DNA of 64,000 nucleotides from Litoreibacter ponti (GTDB lineage Bacteria; Pseudomonadota; Alphaproteobacteria; Rhodobacterales; Rhodobacteraceae), in NCBI RefSeq assembly GCF_003054285.1, contig NZ_QBKS01000001.1, positions 1,612,001 to 1,676,000 of the forward strand. The letters are read 5' to 3'. Below the pieces are notes generated by a model that was not told the origin of the DNA, did not search any database, and saw only the letters and a list, made by a program, of their open reading frames with translations. Every line of letters begins with the position of its first letter. Position 1 is the stretch's first letter. Positions 10,654-18,472 of the stretch are shown here, in pieces. Both the position numbers and the translations under genes were made by a program.

Positions 10654-12111
10654 ATGATCACCGCCCCCCTCGCGGCGCAGACCGCCTGCGGCCACGCAGG
10701 CCTGAGCTTCGCGCGCACCTTCCGCACCCAGTTCACCCTGTCCCAATCGCCCGACCTGCAGATCGACGGCTACCGCGTCACCGAGCTGGGCGCATGGCGG
10801 CTGCACCATTGCCGCGCCCTGCCCTATGCGCGGATCCACGACCACGGCGGCGCGATGGTGGCGATCGTGCTGGGCATCGCGGTGGATGGCGCGGGCCAAC
10901 GCGTGGGCGACGGCCACAAGCTGAGCTTCGGTGAGACGCCCGAGGCGTTCGTGACCCAATGCGCGGGCCGCTACGTGGTCCTGACGCCGGACGCCGCCTA
11001 TTCCGACCCATCGGGGTCCATGGGCGGGGTCTTTGACGCCTCGACCCGCACCGTCGCCTCCACCGTGCTGATGTGCCTCGACCGGCCGCCCACCGCGCCG
11101 GAGGGTTTTGACGCGAAGGCGGTCATGTCAGGCAAGGGCGCCTACTCGCTGGGCTACACCCGCGATCACGCGGTCCGGGCGATCCCGCCCAATCACCGGC
11201 TGAACCTCGATGACTTCACCCTCACCCGCTTCTGGCCCACGGCGGACGAGGACTTCGCCGAGCAAGACACGATCCCGCAGATGGCCACGCGCCTTAGTGC
11301 GATCATCGGCGCAATCGCCCGCTCCACCCCTACGCTCTTGCCCCTGACCGGTGGCCGAGACAGCCGCAATCTGGCCGCCTGCGCCAAGCCGCATCTGGAG
11401 CATCTCCAGGGCAGCTTCACCTATGTGATGAACTGGCAAGGCACCATCGACGCCGAGCTCGCGCAGACCATGGCCCAGACGCTGGGTCTGCCCCATACCA
11501 CCTACACCTCGTGGCACGAGGGCCACGCGCGCAAGACCCTGTCCAACAAGGCCCGCCGACGCCAGAAAATGGCCTTCCGGCTGGCGGGCGGCTATGTGGG
11601 CGACGCCAATAACGAGGTGATGGACGGGCTCTGCCAGCAGATCCCCCGCGGTGTGGTGCTGCGCGGCAACGTGATGGAGATCGTGAAGGCCAACCACTGG
11701 AAGCGCGGGCTGGCCCGCGACGGCGCGCACCCGGACGGGGTCGATCTGGACTATGCCACCGCGCGGCTGGCAATCAACCATGCGCATCAGGGCGAGGCCG
11801 TCGCGCGCTTCCGCCCCGAATACGCGGCATGGTACGACGCTCTGCCAGACGCCGCAAAGCCGCTACATTACGATCTGGCCTTCGTCGAGCATCTGCTGCC
11901 CGGCTGGCAGCCCAAATTCTACGGCTACACGCGCAACTTCTTCGTCAATCCGTTCTCGGACCGCGCCCTGATCGCGGCTGCGATGCGCTTGCCCGTCAAG
12001 GCCCGCCAGGCCAACCACTGCAACGACGCCCTGCTGGCCCATGCCGCGCCAGAGCTCGCGGCGATCCCCTTCACCCCCGACCTGAAAAAGGCGCGGCGCA
12101 AGGTCGCGTGA
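10654..12111 (+). CDS. Asparagine-synthetase-like ATP-pyrophosphatase protein, 485 aa
   Basis: The central part carries a PP-loop like that of asparagine synthetase B and beta-lactam synthetase: LLPLTGGRDSRNLAAC, around residues 230-243, where the family has SGGxDS. The N-terminal half has scattered similarity to a glutamine amidotransferase fold (SGKGAYSLGYTRDHAVRAIPPNHRLNL) but lacks the Met-Cys start needed for glutaminase activity. It would therefore need another nitrogen donor or do different chemistry. It is shorter than true AsnB (about 550-600 aa). The next gene is an inorganic pyrophosphatase 63 bases on, biochemically consistent with a pyrophosphate-releasing ligase, but this link is inference. 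The substrate is unknown. Confidence 0.7.
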   Translation: MITAPLAAQTACGHAGLSFARTFRTQFTLSQSPDLQIDGYRVTELGAWRLHHCRALPYARIHDHGGAMVAIVLGIAVDGAGQRVGDGHKLSFGETPEAFVTQCAGRYVVLTPDAAYSDPSGSMGGVFDASTRTVASTVLMCLDRPPTAPEGFDAKAVMSGKGAYSLGYTRDHAVRAIPPNHRLNLDDFTLTRFWPTADEDFAEQDTIPQMATRLSAIIGAIARSTPTLLPLTGGRDSRNLAACAKPHLEHLQGSFTYVMNWQGTIDAELAQTMAQTLGLPHTTYTSWHEGHARKTLSNKARRRQKMAFRLAGGYVGDANNEVMDGLCQQIPRGVVLRGNVMEIVKANHWKRGLARDGAHPDGVDLDYATARLAINHAHQGEAVARFRPEYAAWYDALPDAAKPLHYDLAFVEHLLPGWQPKFYGYTRNFFVNPFSDRALIAAAMRLPVKARQANHCNDALLAHAAPELAAIPFTPDLKKARRKVA

Positions 12112-12174
12112 CACCCCGCCACCCCTGTCCTATAAGGCGCGCAAACAAGACCTCTCAGCCAAGGACCGCGTGCA

Positions 12175-13092
12175 ATGACGACCCTGATTTTCGGCCACAA
12201 ATCCCCTGACACCGACAGTACCGGCTCGCCGCTGATCTGGGAATGGTTCCTCAACCACACCGGCACCGACGCGCAGGCCGCCCTGCTGGGCGAGCCCAAC
12301 ACCGAGGCCGCTTTCATGCTGGAGCGCTGGTCGCTCGATAAGCCGCAGATCATCGACAATGTGCGCGACGGCCAGCCTTGCGTGATCGTGGACACCAACA
12401 ATCCCGCCGAGCTGCCTGAGAATATCAACGACGCCGATATCCGCGCGATTATCGACCATCACAAGCTGGTGGGCGGGCTCGAGACGGCGGGCCCCATCGA
12501 CATCACCATTCGCCCGCTGGCCTGCACGGCCACGATCATGCACGATCTGATGGGCGATCACGCGGATCACATGCCCGACAAGATCAAGGGCGCGATGCTG
12601 AGCTGCATCCTGTCGGACACGCTGGAGTTCCGCTCGCCCACGACGACCGATACCGACCGCGCGCTGGCCGAGAAGCTGGCGGGCGAGCTGGGCATCTCGA
12701 TCCCCGACTATGCCGCCGAGATGTTTGCCGCCAAATCCGACGTCTCCGCCTTCTCGGCGGCAGAGCTGCTGCGCATGGACAGCAAGGAATACGAGGTTGG
12801 CTCGGTCAAATTCCGCGTCTCGGTACTGGAAACCACCAGCCCCAAGATGGTGCTCGACCGCCAGGACGAGATCATGGCCGCCATGTCCACCGTGGCAGGC
12901 GAGGACAAGGTGAACGAGGTGTTGCTCTTCGTCGTCGATATCCTCAACGAAGAGGCCACGATGCTGATCCCGAACGATCTGTCCAAGCGCGTGGCGGAGC
13001 TGTCTTTCGGCGCCAAGGTCGACGGCAACTCGGTCGTTCTGCCGGGCATCATGAGCCGTAAAAAGCAGATTATCCCGGCGCTCAAGGTCTGA
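12175..13092 (+). CDS. ppaC: Manganese-dependent inorganic pyrophosphatase (family II), 305 aa
   Basis: This enzyme hydrolyses pyrophosphate to phosphate in the cytoplasm, pulling biosynthetic reactions forward. Diagnostic motifs of DHH-family type II pyrophosphatases are all present: GHKSPDTDST (residues 7-16), VDTN near residue 71, D94-H95-H96, and the C-terminal SRKKQ (294-298) of the DHHA2 domain. There is no CBS insertion. Length is normal. AAGGA lies about ten bases before the ATG. It sits between the asparagine-synthetase-like gene and a thioredoxin-like gene in the same direction and may share transcription with both. Confidence 0.96.
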   Translation: MTTLIFGHKSPDTDSTGSPLIWEWFLNHTGTDAQAALLGEPNTEAAFMLERWSLDKPQIIDNVRDGQPCVIVDTNNPAELPENINDADIRAIIDHHKLVGGLETAGPIDITIRPLACTATIMHDLMGDHADHMPDKIKGAMLSCILSDTLEFRSPTTTDTDRALAEKLAGELGISIPDYAAEMFAAKSDVSAFSAAELLRMDSKEYEVGSVKFRVSVLETTSPKMVLDRQDEIMAAMSTVAGEDKVNEVLLFVVDILNEEATMLIPNDLSKRVAELSFGAKVDGNSVVLPGIMSRKKQIIPALKV

Positions 13093-13106
13093 TCGGGGCA
13101 CCCGGG

Positions 13107-13658
13107 ATGGCCCTGCTCGACACCCCGCTCTGCGACTTTGGCGCCCCGGCGCCTGACTTCTCATTGAAGACGCCGGACGGCAAGCTGGTCACGCTGGACG
13201 ACGCGCGCGGGCCGAAGGGCCTGCTGGTGGCCTTCGTGTGCAACCATTGCCCCTATGTCGTGGCCGTCGCAGCGCGGTTGGGCGAGGACGCGAAAGCGCT
13301 GCGGGAGATGGGGCTGGGCGTGGTCGCGATCATGTCCAATGACTACCGCGACTACCCGGCCGACGCGCCGGAGCGGATGCAGCCCTTCGCAGATAAATAC
13401 GGCTGGGACTTCCCCTACCTGATCGACGAGGACCAATCCGTGGGCCGCGCCTATGGTGCTGTCTGCACGCCGGACTTCTTCGGCTACAACGCGGCTCTCG
13501 GCCTGCAATATCGCGGACGGTTGGACAGCGCTGGCATGGGCGATGCATCAGGCCGCGTGCCGGACCTGCTCAATGCCATGCGCGCCGTGGCCGAGACGGG
13601 CGAAGGCCCTGCGGAACAGACGCCGTCGATGGGATGTTCTATCAAGTGGAGCCGGTGA
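13107..13658 (+). CDS. Thioredoxin-like (AhpC/TSA-type) protein, 183 aa
   Basis: The protein has a thioredoxin fold of the peroxiredoxin/TlpA type: APDFSLKTPDGKLVTLDD at the start, then LLVAFVCNHCPYVVAVAARL with a C45-N-H-C48 pair at the helix start. The CNHCP motif is typical of a cytoplasmic thioredoxin-family group of unknown partner. No signal peptide is seen. A cis-proline-like region appears around VCTPDFFGYN. It begins 14 bases after ppaC and probably belongs to the same transcript. Whether it acts as reductase or peroxidase cannot be told. Confidence 0.8.
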   Translation: MALLDTPLCDFGAPAPDFSLKTPDGKLVTLDDARGPKGLLVAFVCNHCPYVVAVAARLGEDAKALREMGLGVVAIMSNDYRDYPADAPERMQPFADKYGWDFPYLIDEDQSVGRAYGAVCTPDFFGYNAALGLQYRGRLDSAGMGDASGRVPDLLNAMRAVAETGEGPAEQTPSMGCSIKWSR

Positions 13659-13765
13659 GCGGGCCGTTGCGCTGCGCGCGCAGGGTCCGACAGAAGTCCG
13701 ACGCAAAGCCGACAGGTCTCCGACCGGGTCTGTTCGGCCAAATGGTTAACAAGATTGGATAGAGA

Positions 13766-14638
13766 TTGACGCAGATCATCACCCACCTTTCCGAGGTCTC
13801 CGACCGCTACGACGCGCTCTTCGTGGACCTTTGGGGCTGCATCCATAACGGGCTGGAACCCTTCGCCGACGCGGTTGCGGCGATGCAGACCTACCGCGCC
13901 AAAGGCGGCAAGGTGATCTTCGTGACAAACGCCCCGCGCCATCGCGGCAGCGTCGCTAAGCAGTTGGATAAGATCGGTGTGGCCCGTGACAGCTGGGACG
14001 CGATTGCGACCTCCGGCGACAGCGCGCGCTTTGCGATGTTCAACGGTGCGGTGGGCTCCAAGGTCTATTTCATCGGGCAACCGCACGACCAGAATTTCTT
14101 CGATCCGCTTGAAATCGTTGAAGATCCCGTGACGATCGAGCAGGTTCCGCTGGACCAGGCCGAAGGCATCGTCTGCTGCGGCCCGACCGACCCGATGGCC
14201 GACCCGGAGGTGAACCGCCCCGAGTTTCTTTACGCCAAGCAGAAGGGCATGAAGCTGCTGTGTGCAAACCCCGACATCGTAGTGGACCGCGGCGAGACCC
14301 GCGAATGGTGCGCGGGCGCGCTGGCGCAGCTCTATACCGAGATGGGCGGCGAGAGCCTCTATTTTGGCAAGCCCCATCCGCCGATCTATGACCTCGCTCG
14401 GCGGCGTCTGTTCGCGTTGGGCGAAAACATTCCCGATAGCCGTATCCTGTGCATCGGGGACGGCGTGTTAACCGACATTCGCGGCGCGCTCGGCGAGGAC
14501 CTTGATTCCCTTTTCATCTCCGGCGGCCTCGCCGCAGCGGAGACAAAAACTGAGACTCAGCCCGATCCTGATCTGCTAAGTGCTTATCTCGAAAAGGAAA
14601 TGGTCAGCCCGACCTATACGATTGGCTTCCTGCGTTAA
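13766..14638 (+). CDS. HAD-superfamily protein of the NagD-like (TIGR01459) type, 290 aa
   Basis: It resembles the class IIA HAD subfamily found in many alphaproteobacteria. The first motif is ALFVDLWGCIHNGLEPF, with nucleophile D21. The second aspartate of DxD is replaced by W23, a feature of this subgroup. Further motifs are VIFVTNAPRH (motif II), a FGKPHPPIYD lysine segment, and CIGDGVLTDIRGA (motif III/IV). The reading frame appears to start at TTG (13766); no strong ribosome site supports it, so the exact start is uncertain. The stop codon overlaps a CtrA-type box (14635-14649) that belongs to the next gene. Confidence 0.8.
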   Translation: MTQIITHLSEVSDRYDALFVDLWGCIHNGLEPFADAVAAMQTYRAKGGKVIFVTNAPRHRGSVAKQLDKIGVARDSWDAIATSGDSARFAMFNGAVGSKVYFIGQPHDQNFFDPLEIVEDPVTIEQVPLDQAEGIVCCGPTDPMADPEVNRPEFLYAKQKGMKLLCANPDIVVDRGETREWCAGALAQLYTEMGGESLYFGKPHPPIYDLARRRLFALGENIPDSRILCIGDGVLTDIRGALGEDLDSLFISGGLAAAETKTETQPDPDLLSAYLEKEMVSPTYTIGFLR

Positions 14639-14649
14639 GCTCAGGTTAA
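14635..14649. promoter_or_regulatory. Candidate CtrA binding site upstream of the maoC-like gene
   Basis: TTAA (14635-14638), seven bases, TTAA (14646-14649), followed by C. This is an exact match to the full CtrA consensus TTAA-N7-TTAA(C). It overlaps the previous stop codon and lies about 85 bases before the maoC-like ATG. CtrA regulates motility and gene-transfer-agent functions in Rhodobacteraceae. A single site in a window this size could occur by chance. Confidence 0.45.
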
Positions 14650-14692
14650 CCGGAACTAGGGGTAGACTTTTCTGCATCTGCAAAGTAATAAT

Positions 14693-14724
14693 CTTTCAAA
14701 CTTGTAGGCAACCTTGTTTGAAAG
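14693..14724. promoter_or_regulatory. Inverted repeat just upstream of the maoC-like start
   Basis: CTTTCAAAC (14693-14701) and GTTTGAAAG (14716-14724) form 9-bp perfect arms around 14 bases, ending nine bases before the ATG. The right arm sits in the 12-mer TTGTTTGAAAGT, which recurs at 46791-46802 at nearly the same distance from the DUF4123 start. It could be an operator or a leader hairpin; no known regulator is assigned. Confidence 0.45.
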
Positions 14725-14733
14725 TTACGCGCC

Positions 14734-15192
14734 ATGCTTGATACACCCCGTTCCGACAACCTTCCTCGCGGCACTATTTGCATTGAGGATATCGAGATCG
14801 GCATGAAGCGGCACCTGCGCAAGCAGATCACCGACCGCGATATTGAGCTGTTCGCCGAAGTCTCCACCGACTGCAACCCGGTGCATCTCGATGACGATTA
14901 CGCCCGCGACACGATCTTCGCAGGCCGCATTGCCCATGGGATGCTGACCGCCGGGCTTATCTCTGCCGTCATTGGCGAGCAGCTGCCTGGGCATGGCACC
15001 GTCTATCTGGGGCAAAGCCTGAAATTCCTCGCCCCCGTGCGCCCCGGCGACATGGTCATGGCCGAGGTCGAAGTTGTCGAGATTGACCACGCCAAGCGCC
15101 GCGTCACGATGCACACCCGCTGCGAGGTGGATGGCAAGAACGTGCTGAAGGGCGAGGCTGTGGTTCTCGCGCCGAGCCGCAAGTTCGACTAA
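14734..15192 (+). CDS. MaoC family (R)-specific enoyl-CoA hydratase-like protein, 152 aa
   Basis: This is a hot-dog fold hydratase acting on enoyl-CoA thioesters. The hydratase-2 motif is visible as FAEVSTDCNPVHLDDDYARDTIFAGRIAHGMLTAGL, with the catalytic Asp (in DCNP) and His (VHLD) five residues apart and the AHGML oxyanion helix. The length is typical of PhaJ-like single-domain proteins. It stands alone, preceded by a CtrA-type box and an inverted repeat and followed by a hairpin cluster. It might feed (R)-hydroxyacyl-CoA to polyhydroxyalkanoate synthesis, but no pha gene is in the window. Confidence 0.9.
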   Translation: MLDTPRSDNLPRGTICIEDIEIGMKRHLRKQITDRDIELFAEVSTDCNPVHLDDDYARDTIFAGRIAHGMLTAGLISAVIGEQLPGHGTVYLGQSLKFLAPVRPGDMVMAEVEVVEIDHAKRRVTMHTRCEVDGKNVLKGEAVVLAPSRKFD

Positions 15193-15210
15193 CGCGGGGC
15201 TCGCGCAGCT

Positions 15211-15300
15211 AGACCTGCGTCGCGCGGCAGGTCTGTCTGGCAAAGACAGACCGAGAGCGTCCCTTGCACCTTCCCAATATGGCGTTTACCCAAACGCCAT
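15211..15300. repeat. Cluster of three inverted repeats between the maoC-like gene and ribF
   Basis: AGACCTGC...GCAGGTCT (15211-15234, 8-bp arms); GGTCTGTCT...AGACAGACC (15230-15252, 9-bp arms, 5-base loop), partly overlapping the first; and ATGGCGTTT-ACCC-AAACGCCAT (15279-15300, 9-bp arms). The third overlaps the A and T of the ribF start codon. The first two follow the stop codon by about 20 bases, like the other 3' palindrome clusters of this window, but they are not the same sequences. Confidence 0.65.
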
Positions 15301-16231
15301 GAGGATCATCCGCGACCACCAATTTGTCCGCCCCGAAGACCGCGGCGCCACCGCAGCCATCGGCAATTTCGACGGGGTGCATATCGGCCATCAGGCGGTG
15401 ATCGACATCGCCCGCAATGCCGCGCCGGACGCCCCGCTGGGGATCGTCACCTTTGAGCCGCATCCGCGCGAGTTCTTCGCAAAGGACGCCCCGCCCTTCC
15501 GCCTGATGAACGCCGAGGCCAAGGCGAACCGGTTGGAAAAGCTGGGGGTCGAACGGCTCTATCAGCTCAATTTCAACACCACGCTCTCGAGTCTGACAGC
15601 GGAGGAATTCGCCCGCGATGTGATCGCCGATGGCCTTGGCCTGAAACATGTCGTCGTCGGTGCGGATTTCTGTTTCGGCAAGGGTCGCGCGGGCAATGCA
15701 AAAATGCTGCAGGAGTTTGGGCAGCGCTTCGGCTTCGGCGTGACCATCGCTGATCTGGTGACGCAGGACACGGCGCAGGTGTCCTCGACCAATATCCGCA
15801 AAGCCTTAAGCGAAGGCCGCCCCCGCGACGCCGCGGCGATGCTCAGTCATTGGCACCGCATCGAAGGCCCGGTGATCCAGGGCGATCAGCGCGGGCGCGA
15901 GCTGGGCTACCCTACCGCGAACATGTCCATCGACGGGCTGCACCCGCCAAGGTTCGGCGTCTACGCCGTACTGGTCGATGTGCTGACCGGCCCGCATCGG
16001 GGCAGCTACCAAGGCGCGGCCTCGATCGGGGTGCGGCCAATGTTCGGGGTGAACACGCCCAATTGCGAGAGCTTCCTTTTTGACTTCAAGGGCGATCTCT
16101 ATGGCGAGACCCTGTCGGTGGCGTTGGTCGACTTCCTGCGCGGCGAGGAAAAATTCGACGGGCTGGAGGCGCTGATCACACAGATGGACGCCGATTGCGC
16201 CCGCGCGCGCGACATCTTGGGCGCGCTATGA
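15299..16231 (+). CDS. ribF: Bifunctional riboflavin kinase/FAD synthetase, 310 aa
   Basis: RibF converts riboflavin to FMN and then FAD. The N-terminal nucleotidyltransferase domain shows IGNFDGVHIGHQAVI (21-35) and the second signature SSTNIRKALSEG (STxIR). The C-terminal riboflavin kinase domain has GRELGYPTANMSI and the GVYAVLVD strand. Length is normal. The start codon is partly enclosed by the inverted repeat 15279-15300. No FMN riboswitch was seen in the roughly 100-base leader. It overlaps ycgN by four bases (ATGA), so the two should be translationally coupled. Confidence 0.96.
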   Translation: MRIIRDHQFVRPEDRGATAAIGNFDGVHIGHQAVIDIARNAAPDAPLGIVTFEPHPREFFAKDAPPFRLMNAEAKANRLEKLGVERLYQLNFNTTLSSLTAEEFARDVIADGLGLKHVVVGADFCFGKGRAGNAKMLQEFGQRFGFGVTIADLVTQDTAQVSSTNIRKALSEGRPRDAAAMLSHWHRIEGPVIQGDQRGRELGYPTANMSIDGLHPPRFGVYAVLVDVLTGPHRGSYQGAASIGVRPMFGVNTPNCESFLFDFKGDLYGETLSVALVDFLRGEEKFDGLEALITQMDADCARARDILGAL

Positions 16232-16692
16232 GCGATCCGATCCCCCGCGACGGTCTGCGCCCAAGATACTGGGAAAAGGTGCCGCTCAAGAACATGAGCG
16301 CCAAGGAGTGGGAAGCGCTCTGCGACGGTTGCGGGCGCTGCTGCCTCAACAAGCTTGAAGACGAAGACACGATGGAGATCGCGTTCACCCGGGTGGCCTG
16401 CCGCCTGCTGGACGGCGACACCTGCCGCTGCGCGCAATACGACATCCGCAAGCAATTTGTGCCCGATTGCGTGGTGCTGACGCCGAAGAATATCGACGAG
16501 ATCGGCTACTGGATGCCCGAGACCTGCGCCTACCGGCTGCTGCACGAGGGCAAGCCGCTTTACGACTGGCACCCGCTGATCTCTGGCACCGCGCAGTCCG
16601 TTCACGACGCTGGCGTGTCGGTGCAGGGGTGGACGGTACCCGAGTTCGAGGTGTCTGAGGACGAGTGGGAAAACTACATAATCGAGGATTAA
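16228..16692 (+). CDS. YcgN/UPF0260 family cysteine-cluster protein, 154 aa
   Basis: This is a conserved proteobacterial protein of unknown function with a putative metal-binding cysteine cluster: LCDGCGRCCLNK (CxxCxxxCC-like) near residue 30, then ACRLLDGDTCRCAQY and VPDCVVL. The phrases YWEKVPLKNMSAKEWEALC and GYWMPETCAYRLLHEGKPLYDWHPL are family hallmarks. The true start is the ATG inside the ribF stop (ATGA), not the earlier in-frame codon. It is followed six bases later by the threonine aldolase gene, suggesting a ribF-ycgN-ltaE transcript. Confidence 0.92.
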   Translation: MSDPIPRDGLRPRYWEKVPLKNMSAKEWEALCDGCGRCCLNKLEDEDTMEIAFTRVACRLLDGDTCRCAQYDIRKQFVPDCVVLTPKNIDEIGYWMPETCAYRLLHEGKPLYDWHPLISGTAQSVHDAGVSVQGWTVPEFEVSEDEWENYIIED

Positions 16693-16698
16693 CTGGCC

Positions 16699-17751
16699 AT
16701 GTTCTTTGCCTCTGACAACACATCGCCCGTGCATCCAAAGGTCATGGAGGCGGTCGTGCGCGCCAATACAGGCTACGCGATGCCCTATGGCAATGATCCG
16801 ATCATGGACGAGGTCCGCGCCGCCATCCGCGACCGGTTCGAGGCGCCCGAGGCCGCGGTCTACCTGACCGCCACCGGCACCTCGGCCAATTGCACGGCGC
16901 TGGCCTGCCTCGCTCCGCCGTGGTCCACGATCTTCTGCCACACCAACGCGCATATCGAGGAAGACGAATGCGGCGCGCCGGAATTCTACACCGGCGGCGC
17001 GAAACTGACGCTGGTCGGCGGCGATGACGCCCGTATGGATGCGAACGCGCTGGATCACGCGATCAGCCATACCGGGCGCGGCGGCGTGCACAACATCCAG
17101 TGCGGCGCGGTCTCGCTGACCTCGCCCACCGAGAATGGCGCGGTCTATTCCGTGGCCCAGATCGAGGAAATCGCCCTCATCGCCAAGCGCTACGACCTGC
17201 CGCTGCACATGGACGGCGCGCGCTTCGCCAATGCGCTGGTCGCCACCAACGCCTCGCCCGCCGAGATGACGTGGAAAGCGGGCGTGGACGCGGTGACGCT
17301 GGGCGGCACCAAGAATGGCCTGATGGGGGTCGAGGCGGTGATCCTGTTCGATGCGAAACACGCCTGGGAGTTCGAGCTGCGCCGCAAGCGCGCCGGGCAT
17401 CTGTTCTCGAAGCACCGTTACCTGTCGGCGCAGATGCAGACCTATCTCGACGGCGATCTGTGGCTCGAGATGGCGCGCCACGCCAACGCGATGGCGGCGC
17501 GGCTGAAGGACGGTTTGATGCAGCTTGAGGGCGCAGAGCTGCTGCACCCGGTCGAGGCAAACTCCGTCTTCGCCCGCTGGCCGCGCGCCGCCCACAAGCG
17601 CGCCCATGATGCGGGCGCCAAATACTACCTGTGGCCCTTTGCTCAGCCTCTGGACGGCGATCCGGAGGAGTTGCTCTCTGCTCGCATGGTATGTTCGTGG
17701 TGCACGACCGAGGATGACGTGGACCAGTTCCTGAGCACGCTTACGCCGTAA
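16699..17751 (+). CDS. ltaE: Low-specificity L-threonine aldolase, 350 aa
   Basis: A PLP enzyme cleaving L-threonine or L-allo-threonine to glycine and acetaldehyde. Features: the N-terminal FFASDNTSPVHPKVMEA segment, YLTATGTSANCTAL binding the cofactor phosphate, DLPLHMDGARFANAL with the conserved Asp-Gly-Ala-Arg, and the Schiff-base lysine K205 in TLGGTKNGLMG. Length is as expected. The last 11 bases overlap tail-to-tail with the converging alpha/beta hydrolase gene. Confidence 0.93.
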   Translation: MFFASDNTSPVHPKVMEAVVRANTGYAMPYGNDPIMDEVRAAIRDRFEAPEAAVYLTATGTSANCTALACLAPPWSTIFCHTNAHIEEDECGAPEFYTGGAKLTLVGGDDARMDANALDHAISHTGRGGVHNIQCGAVSLTSPTENGAVYSVAQIEEIALIAKRYDLPLHMDGARFANALVATNASPAEMTWKAGVDAVTLGGTKNGLMGVEAVILFDAKHAWEFELRRKRAGHLFSKHRYLSAQMQTYLDGDLWLEMARHANAMAARLKDGLMQLEGAELLHPVEANSVFARWPRAAHKRAHDAGAKYYLWPFAQPLDGDPEELLSARMVCSWCTTEDDVDQFLSTLTP

Positions 17752-18472
17752 ACTGCGCGATGGCCCGACCCAGCTCTTCGCCATGGGTCAGCGGGATCAT
17801 GTGGCCCGCCCCCTCGATGGTCAGGGTCGCATCGACCTTCATCTGCTGCTCCAGCCCGTGGGCGATGGCGGCGATCACGGGCGGCGAGTTCGCTCCCTGC
17901 ACATAGAGCACCGGGCAGGTGATGCGATCCAAGCGCGGCCAGATGTTGCCCGTATCGTCGATCAGGCTCGGGGCCGAAACGTCGATCAGATGCATCTGTC
18001 CAGCGATCGCGTCGCGCGCTTTGTCCGGCAGCGCCTCCCACATCCCGGGCGCGCCCCAAGCGCCCAGAAACATCTCCGCCGCCTTGTGGGTCTCGCCCGC
18101 CCGGATCGCGTCGATCACCGGCGCGCCGGTCTCGGCATACTGCGCGAAGGCGGCCTGATCCGTCCGGCGCGCGGCGTGGAAGAATACAGGCTCGATCAGC
18201 GTCAGGCTCGCCAGCTTCTCCGGGTGCTCGACCGCAAAACGCAGCGCGACCGTAGCCCCGAATGAGTGGCCAATCAGATGGATCGGGCCTTGCGCCTGTG
18301 CATCGAGAAGGCCAAGCGCCTGATCCTGATACGCGCCCCCGTCCCAATCCGGCGCGTCGCCGTGTCCGGGCAACTCGACCAGATGGCGCGTCAGGTGATC
18401 CAGCTGAGGCACCACGCCGCGCCATACCCGCCGGTCAGCGAGCATACCATGAAGCAAAACGGCGTCGGGCAC
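17741..18472 (-). CDS. Alpha/beta hydrolase, 243 aa
   Basis: A soluble alpha/beta hydrolase of unknown substrate. LLHGMLADRRVW gives the HG oxyanion motif, LIGHSFGATVAL the nucleophile elbow (S70), and GAGHMIPLTHGEEL near residue 220 the catalytic histidine. The apparent start is GTG directly after the TAG stop of the upstream isomerase gene (no gap), which implies translational coupling. Its 3' end overlaps ltaE by 11 bases in convergent orientation. Confidence 0.87.
   Translation of the reverse strand: MPDAVLLHGMLADRRVWRGVVPQLDHLTRHLVELPGHGDAPDWDGGAYQDQALGLLDAQAQGPIHLIGHSFGATVALRFAVEHPEKLASLTLIEPVFFHAARRTDQAAFAQYAETGAPVIDAIRAGETHKAAEMFLGAWGAPGMWEALPDKARDAIAGQMHLIDVSAPSLIDDTGNIWPRLDRITCPVLYVQGANSPPVIAAIAHGLEQQMKVDATLTIEGAGHMIPLTHGEELGRAIAQFTA

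Noticed and set aside
15193..15298. FMN riboswitch before ribF
   Set aside because: The roughly 100-base leader has simple hairpins but none of the conserved RFN blocks.
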